Source of the DNA: Synechococcus sp. CS-1328
Lineage (GTDB): Bacteria; Cyanobacteriota; Cyanobacteriia; PCC-6307; Cyanobiaceae
Direction of reading: 5' to 3'
Assembly (NCBI RefSeq): GCF_025128095.1
Contig: NZ_JAHLYT010000071.1
Coordinates: 366,966-430,965, forward strand
Length of the DNA: 64,000 bases
In this document: in pieces, positions 61,249 to 64,000 of the stretch
Layout: the number at the start of each line of letters is the position of its first letter
Numbering within the stretch: the first letter of the stretch is position 1
Notes under the pieces: model-generated
Seen by the model: only the letters and a program-made list of their open reading frames with translations
The model's database searches: none
Told to the model about the DNA's origin: nothing
Made by a program: the position numbers and the translations under genes

Positions 61249-62628
61249 ATGCGCAAGACCTTCGTTCTCGACACCAATGTGCTGCTGCACGACCCCGAGG
61301 CGATGCGGCGCTTTGAAGACAACAACGTCGTGATTCCGATCGAGGTGGTCGAGGAGATCGATCGCTTCAAGAAGGATGCCTCCGAAAAGGGACGCAATGC
61401 CCGCCAGGTGTCCAGGCTGCTCGACGATCTGCGCAGCCGCGGCAATCTCTCGGAAGGTGTGCCGATCGACGGCGAGGAGGGCGGACTGCTCAAGGTGGTG
61501 TTCTGCCGCAGTGAAACCCTCAGCCAGCTGCCGCCGGAACTGAAGGGTGGCAATGGCGACAACAACATCCTTGCGGTCGCCCTCGAGCAGCGGCTCTCGG
61601 AAGTGATGGGCAGCCAACCTCCGGTGGTGCTGGTCACCAAGGACACCAACCTGCGCATCAAGGCCGATGCGGTGGGACTCACGGCGCAGGATTACACCAC
61701 CGACAAGGTGGATATCGCCGATCTCTATCCCGGCGTCTGCGAGATCTGGATCGACGCAGCCCAGATGGATCGGGTCAAAGGAGACGGGGGGCTGCCGGTC
61801 AAGGAGCTGCCGGAGGGGGCCATCCCCGGCGGAACGCTGCAGGCCAATGAAGGGGTGATGCTGGTGGATCCAGCCCAGCCCAGCCACACCCTGCTGGCCC
61901 GCTATGACGCGGCCGATGGGGCCGTCCATCCGCTGCAGCGGGTGCCGAAGGTGAAGCTGGGCCGGGTGCAGGCCCGCAACCGCGAGCAGACCTTTGCCCT
62001 CGATCTGCTGCTCGATCCGGCGGTGCAACTGGTGACGCTGGTGGGCAAGGCGGGGACCGGCAAGACCCTGCTGGCCCTGGCGGCGGGGCTGCATCAGGTG
62101 GCGGATGAGCACCGCTACGACCGCCTGCTGGTGACAAGGCCGGTGATCTCCCTGGGCAAGGAAATCGGCTTTCTGCCGGGGGATCTGGAGGAGAAGATGG
62201 GCCCCTGGATGCAACCGATCATCGACAACCTCGATTTCCTGCTCGGCGGCGAAGACCGCGGCTCGATGCGGGCCGGCCAGCGGGGGCCACGCAACAGCTG
62301 GGCGGATCTGAAGGGGATGGGATTGCTGGAAGTGGAGGCGATCAGCTACATCCGTGGCCGCTCGATTCCGCGCCAGTTCATGGTGGTGGATGAAGCCCAG
62401 AACCTCACGCCCCATGAGGTGAAGACGATCGTGACCCGCGTAGGTGAGGGCACGAAGATCGTGCTCACTGGCGACCCGTATCAGATCGACAATCCCTATG
62501 TGGATGCCGAAAGCAACGGCCTCACCTGGCTGGTGGAACGCTTCAAGGGCCAGCCCCTGGCTGGCCACGTCACCTTGCTGCGCGGTGAGCGCTCGGCCCT
62601 GGCCGAACTGGCGGCCAACATCCTCTGA
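61249..62628 (+). CDS. PIN-domain/PhoH-family ATPase
   Basis: A 459-residue fusion. Residues 1-150 form a PIN nuclease-like domain (FVLDTNVLLHDPEAM with its acidic residues, EEIDRFK, GDNNILAVAL, LVTKDTNLRIKA). Residues about 245-455 form the PhoH P-loop ATPase with Walker [13 protein letters not shown] near 268, VISLGKEIGFLPGD, FMVVDEAQNLTPHEVKTI and LTGDPYQID. This corresponds to the PhoH2/YlaK type, thought to act as an RNA-unwinding and cleaving enzyme. ATG 61249. Convergent with the SIMPL gene (3-bp gap). Confidence 0.95.
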   Translation: MRKTFVLDTNVLLHDPEAMRRFEDNNVVIPIEVVEEIDRFKKDASEKGRNARQVSRLLDDLRSRGNLSEGVPIDGEEGGLLKVVFCRSETLSQLPPELKGGNGDNNILAVALEQRLSEVMGSQPPVVLVTKDTNLRIKADAVGLTAQDYTTDKVDIADLYPGVCEIWIDAAQMDRVKGDGGLPVKELPEGAIPGGTLQANEGVMLVDPAQPSHTLLARYDAADGAVHPLQRVPKVKLGRVQARNREQTFALDLLLDPAVQLVTLVGKAGTGKTLLALAAGLHQVADEHRYDRLLVTRPVISLGKEIGFLPGDLEEKMGPWMQPIIDNLDFLLGGEDRGSMRAGQRGPRNSWADLKGMGLLEVEAISYIRGRSIPRQFMVVDEAQNLTPHEVKTIVTRVGEGTKIVLTGDPYQIDNPYVDAESNGLTWLVERFKGQPLAGHVTLLRGERSALAELAANIL

Positions 62629-62631
62629 AAC

Positions 62632-63402
62632 TCACTCCACCCTGAACGTCACCCCCATGATCGCGGTGATGTCCTTGTCGATGGTGCGGGTGTCGTAGGA
62701 GCCGCCGTCGCCGATGTCGGTGGAGTTGGGGCGGGTGATCTGAAACAGGCCGGTGTCGGCGTTGGTGATCGCACCGATGCCGCTGCCGGCCTCGCGGGCG
62801 ATGGCAACGGCCCGCTGCCGCGCATCACGGGTGGCCTTGGCGAGCATGTCCACCCGTTTCTCCGCCAGTTTGGTGAAGGTGTAGGCCGGCTCCTCGATCG
62901 TGAGTGGGATGCCCTCGCCGATCAGGCTGCCGATCCCGGCCGAGACCTGGGCGATCCGATCCACATCGGCGCTGGCGATGCGCAAGGTCTGGCGACTGGT
63001 CCAGGTCACCGAACGCAGCTCACCGGTGCTGGGATCGCGCACCTCCTCCCGTTCGGCGCGCACCGGATCGAGCGAGAGTTCCGACACCGCGATGCCCTGC
63101 TCCTGCAGCCAGGTGCGGCTGCGCTGCACCAGCGGCTGCAGGGCCTGCCACGACGCCTGCTGGCTACCGCCACCGGCGCTCACCACCACCGTCCAATCGG
63201 CAAAGTCGCTGCGGATGCGCTCGGTGCTGGCGCCGGTCACGGTGATGGCGTCATTGGCGCGCCGCAGCCCCTTCACCGCCACGGCGCTGGCTGTGACCAG
63301 GCCCAACCCCAGCACCGCCATGGCGAACACCAGGGGTGGGGTGCGCCGAACCAGGGCCAGGAAGGAGTTGGGGCGGCCCGGTTCCGGAGCAGCGGCGGCC
63401 AT
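62632..63402 (-). CDS. SIMPL-domain (DUF541) protein
   Basis: A 256-residue protein with one N-terminal membrane helix (LVFAMAVLGLGLVTASAVAV, about residues 23-43) and a periplasmic SIMPL domain: ITVTGASTERIRSDFADWTV, LSLDPVRAEREEV and the C-terminal AEKRVDMLAKATRDARQRAVAIAREAGSG followed by the final strand. SIMPL proteins such as BP26 and YggE are oxidative-stress or assembly factors, some forming channels; the role here is unknown. ATG 63402. Convergent with the PhoH-type gene. Confidence 0.9.
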   Translation of the reverse strand: MAAAAPEPGRPNSFLALVRRTPPLVFAMAVLGLGLVTASAVAVKGLRRANDAITVTGASTERIRSDFADWTVVVSAGGGSQQASWQALQPLVQRSRTWLQEQGIAVSELSLDPVRAEREEVRDPSTGELRSVTWTSRQTLRIASADVDRIAQVSAGIGSLIGEGIPLTIEEPAYTFTKLAEKRVDMLAKATRDARQRAVAIAREAGSGIGAITNADTGLFQITRPNSTDIGDGGSYDTRTIDKDITAIMGVTFRVE

Positions 63403-63495
63403 GGGGGTGGATCAGATGCTCCGATGCAAGCGCAGCCAGGTGGGAGTGCCCTCGGGCGTAAGGAAAGCTTCCCAACCCCTCAGTGCCATCGGGCA

Positions 63496-63782
63496 ATGGC
63501 CGCAGCCACCGCAGCGGCCATTGCGGGGTCCGCGCCATTGCCCATTGCCCAGCCCACCATCGCCGCTGGCACCACGGCCGCCTCGGTGCTCACCGGCGAG
63601 CTTCGCCACCAGATCGACGGCATCTGGAATGCCTTCTGGAGCGGCGGCATCGCCAACCCGCTGGAGGTGCTGGAGCAGCTCACCTACCTGCTGTTCATCC
63701 GGCGGAGCTGCTCGCCATGGTGGTCGACCTGCTCGATGCGGTGCCGATGGCCGACCGCGACACCAAGGGCGACATCTACGAA
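63496..63782 (+). pseudogene. Type I restriction-modification methylase (hsdM) N-terminal remnant
   Basis: From ATG 63496 one frame gives LTGELRHQIDGIWNAFWSGG then LEVLEQLTYLLFIRR, the helical N-terminus of HsdM. Directly after FIRR the homology continues in another frame as ELLAMVVDLLDAVPMADRDTKGDIYE, which in intact HsdM lies some 80 residues further on. So an out-of-frame internal deletion is present. The coding match then stops abruptly at 63782, where the insertion sequence seems to begin. The catalytic SAM and NPPF motifs are absent. Dead gene. Confidence 0.8.
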
Positions 63783-64000
63783 GGGCTTGCTGAGGAACCC
63801 AGAACCTCTGCAGGGCAGTTGATTCCAGCGATAGTCTCGGGTTAGGATCAGGCGAAATCAGCCATTTCTGGCTTAGAAGAACTCGCTGGCTCGACAATGT
63901 ACGTCTTTCAGAGTGCTGGCCAGCTATCGATTGAGGAATTCCATGTCCCCTTTGGAGGGAAGCTCGACCCAGGTAATCGCTGGGTCGTGCTTGCCGATGT
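63783..64000 (+). mobile_element. Insertion sequence, left part (runs off the window)
   Basis: The hsdM homology ends at 63782 and the next bases read GGGCTTGCTGAGGAACCC, resembling the terminal inverted repeat of several IS4/IS5/IS1182-like elements. A transposase ORF begins 114 bp further in at 63897. The right end and target-site duplication lie outside the window, so the exact boundary and family are provisional. Confidence 0.6.
63897..64000 (+). CDS. Transposase N-terminus (partial, IS1182-like)
   Basis: From ATG 63897 the visible 34 codons give QLSIEEFHVPFGGKLDPGNRW followed by VVLAD, the characteristic start of a DDE transposase group found widely in cyanobacteria (FxLPFGGKLDxxNRWVxLA, continuing LIPWDEIE in intact copies). 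The catalytic residues lie beyond the window edge, so activity cannot be judged. It is the only mobile-element gene seen in the 64 kb. Confidence 0.75.
   Translation, partial: MYVFQSAGQLSIEEFHVPFGGKLDPGNRWVVLAD

Overview
The window is a 64-kb piece of a GC-rich cyanobacterial chromosome, most like the Cyanobium/freshwater Synechococcus group. The oxygenic-phototroph markers are acsF (chlorophyll cyclase), a 35-residue psb30 (photosystem II), ycf20, a phosphoribulokinase, type II NADH dehydrogenase, D-glycerate 3-kinase (photorespiration) and several proteins known only from cyanobacteria (DUF2996, DUF3727 and UPF0182 types). Genes are tightly packed, often with 4-bp start/stop overlaps, and GTG and TTG starts are common. 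No rRNA, tRNA or CRISPR array was seen.

Layout. 0-9 kb: truncated class I aldolase, ligase-associated exonuclease, MscS channel with a cyclic-nucleotide domain, a short-chain dehydrogenase remnant, a Kef/Nha-type antiporter and mfd. 9-16 kb: two tandem secreted or membrane HExxH proteins, a hypothetical protein with a duplicated domain, a terC operon ending in a RibK-like protein, a decayed chitinase and an atypical NarL-type regulator. 15.5-20 kb: DEAD-box helicase, two small ORFs around a structured spacer, ppk2 and ndh. 20-31 kb (minus strand): fmt, pmbA, tldD, acsF, DUF2996, a membrane protein, ubiX, an RNB-fold (Zam-like) protein, a split UPF0016 pair and a YkgJ protein. 31-38 kb: psb30, an AT-richer spacer, a PAS-EAL remnant, clcA, recJ, then a HAD phosphatase, ycf20, glycerate kinase and rpmF. 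38-47 kb: ftsH, PAS, cupin, moaD-like, thrC, UPF0182 and a CNBD-GGDEF cyclase. 47-61 kb is one long minus-strand run of housekeeping genes (class II aldolase, accD, prepilin peptidase, prk, leuB, lpxD, proB, yqeG, ruvX and others). 61-64 kb: PhoH-like ATPase, SIMPL protein, and a broken hsdM abutting an insertion sequence at the right edge.

The gene set joins Calvin-cycle and sugar-phosphate metabolism (prk, two aldolase classes, a CbbY-like phosphatase, glycerate kinase), pigment and photosystem biogenesis, DNA repair and recombination (mfd, recJ, ruvX, exonuclease), and ion or osmotic control (MscS-CNBD, antiporter, CLC, TerC, UPF0016). Four decayed genes (SDR, GH18 chitinase, PAS-EAL, hsdM) mark places where accessory functions were lost.

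The most unusual items are the tandem HExxH pair with an in-frame zinc ribbon that lacks a start codon, the RibK-like protein in the terC operon, the RNB protein without catalytic aspartates, the single-cysteine class I-type phosphoribulokinase, and the regulator whose receiver lacks its phospho-acceptor. All assignments come from reading the sequence and family knowledge; no database search was run.
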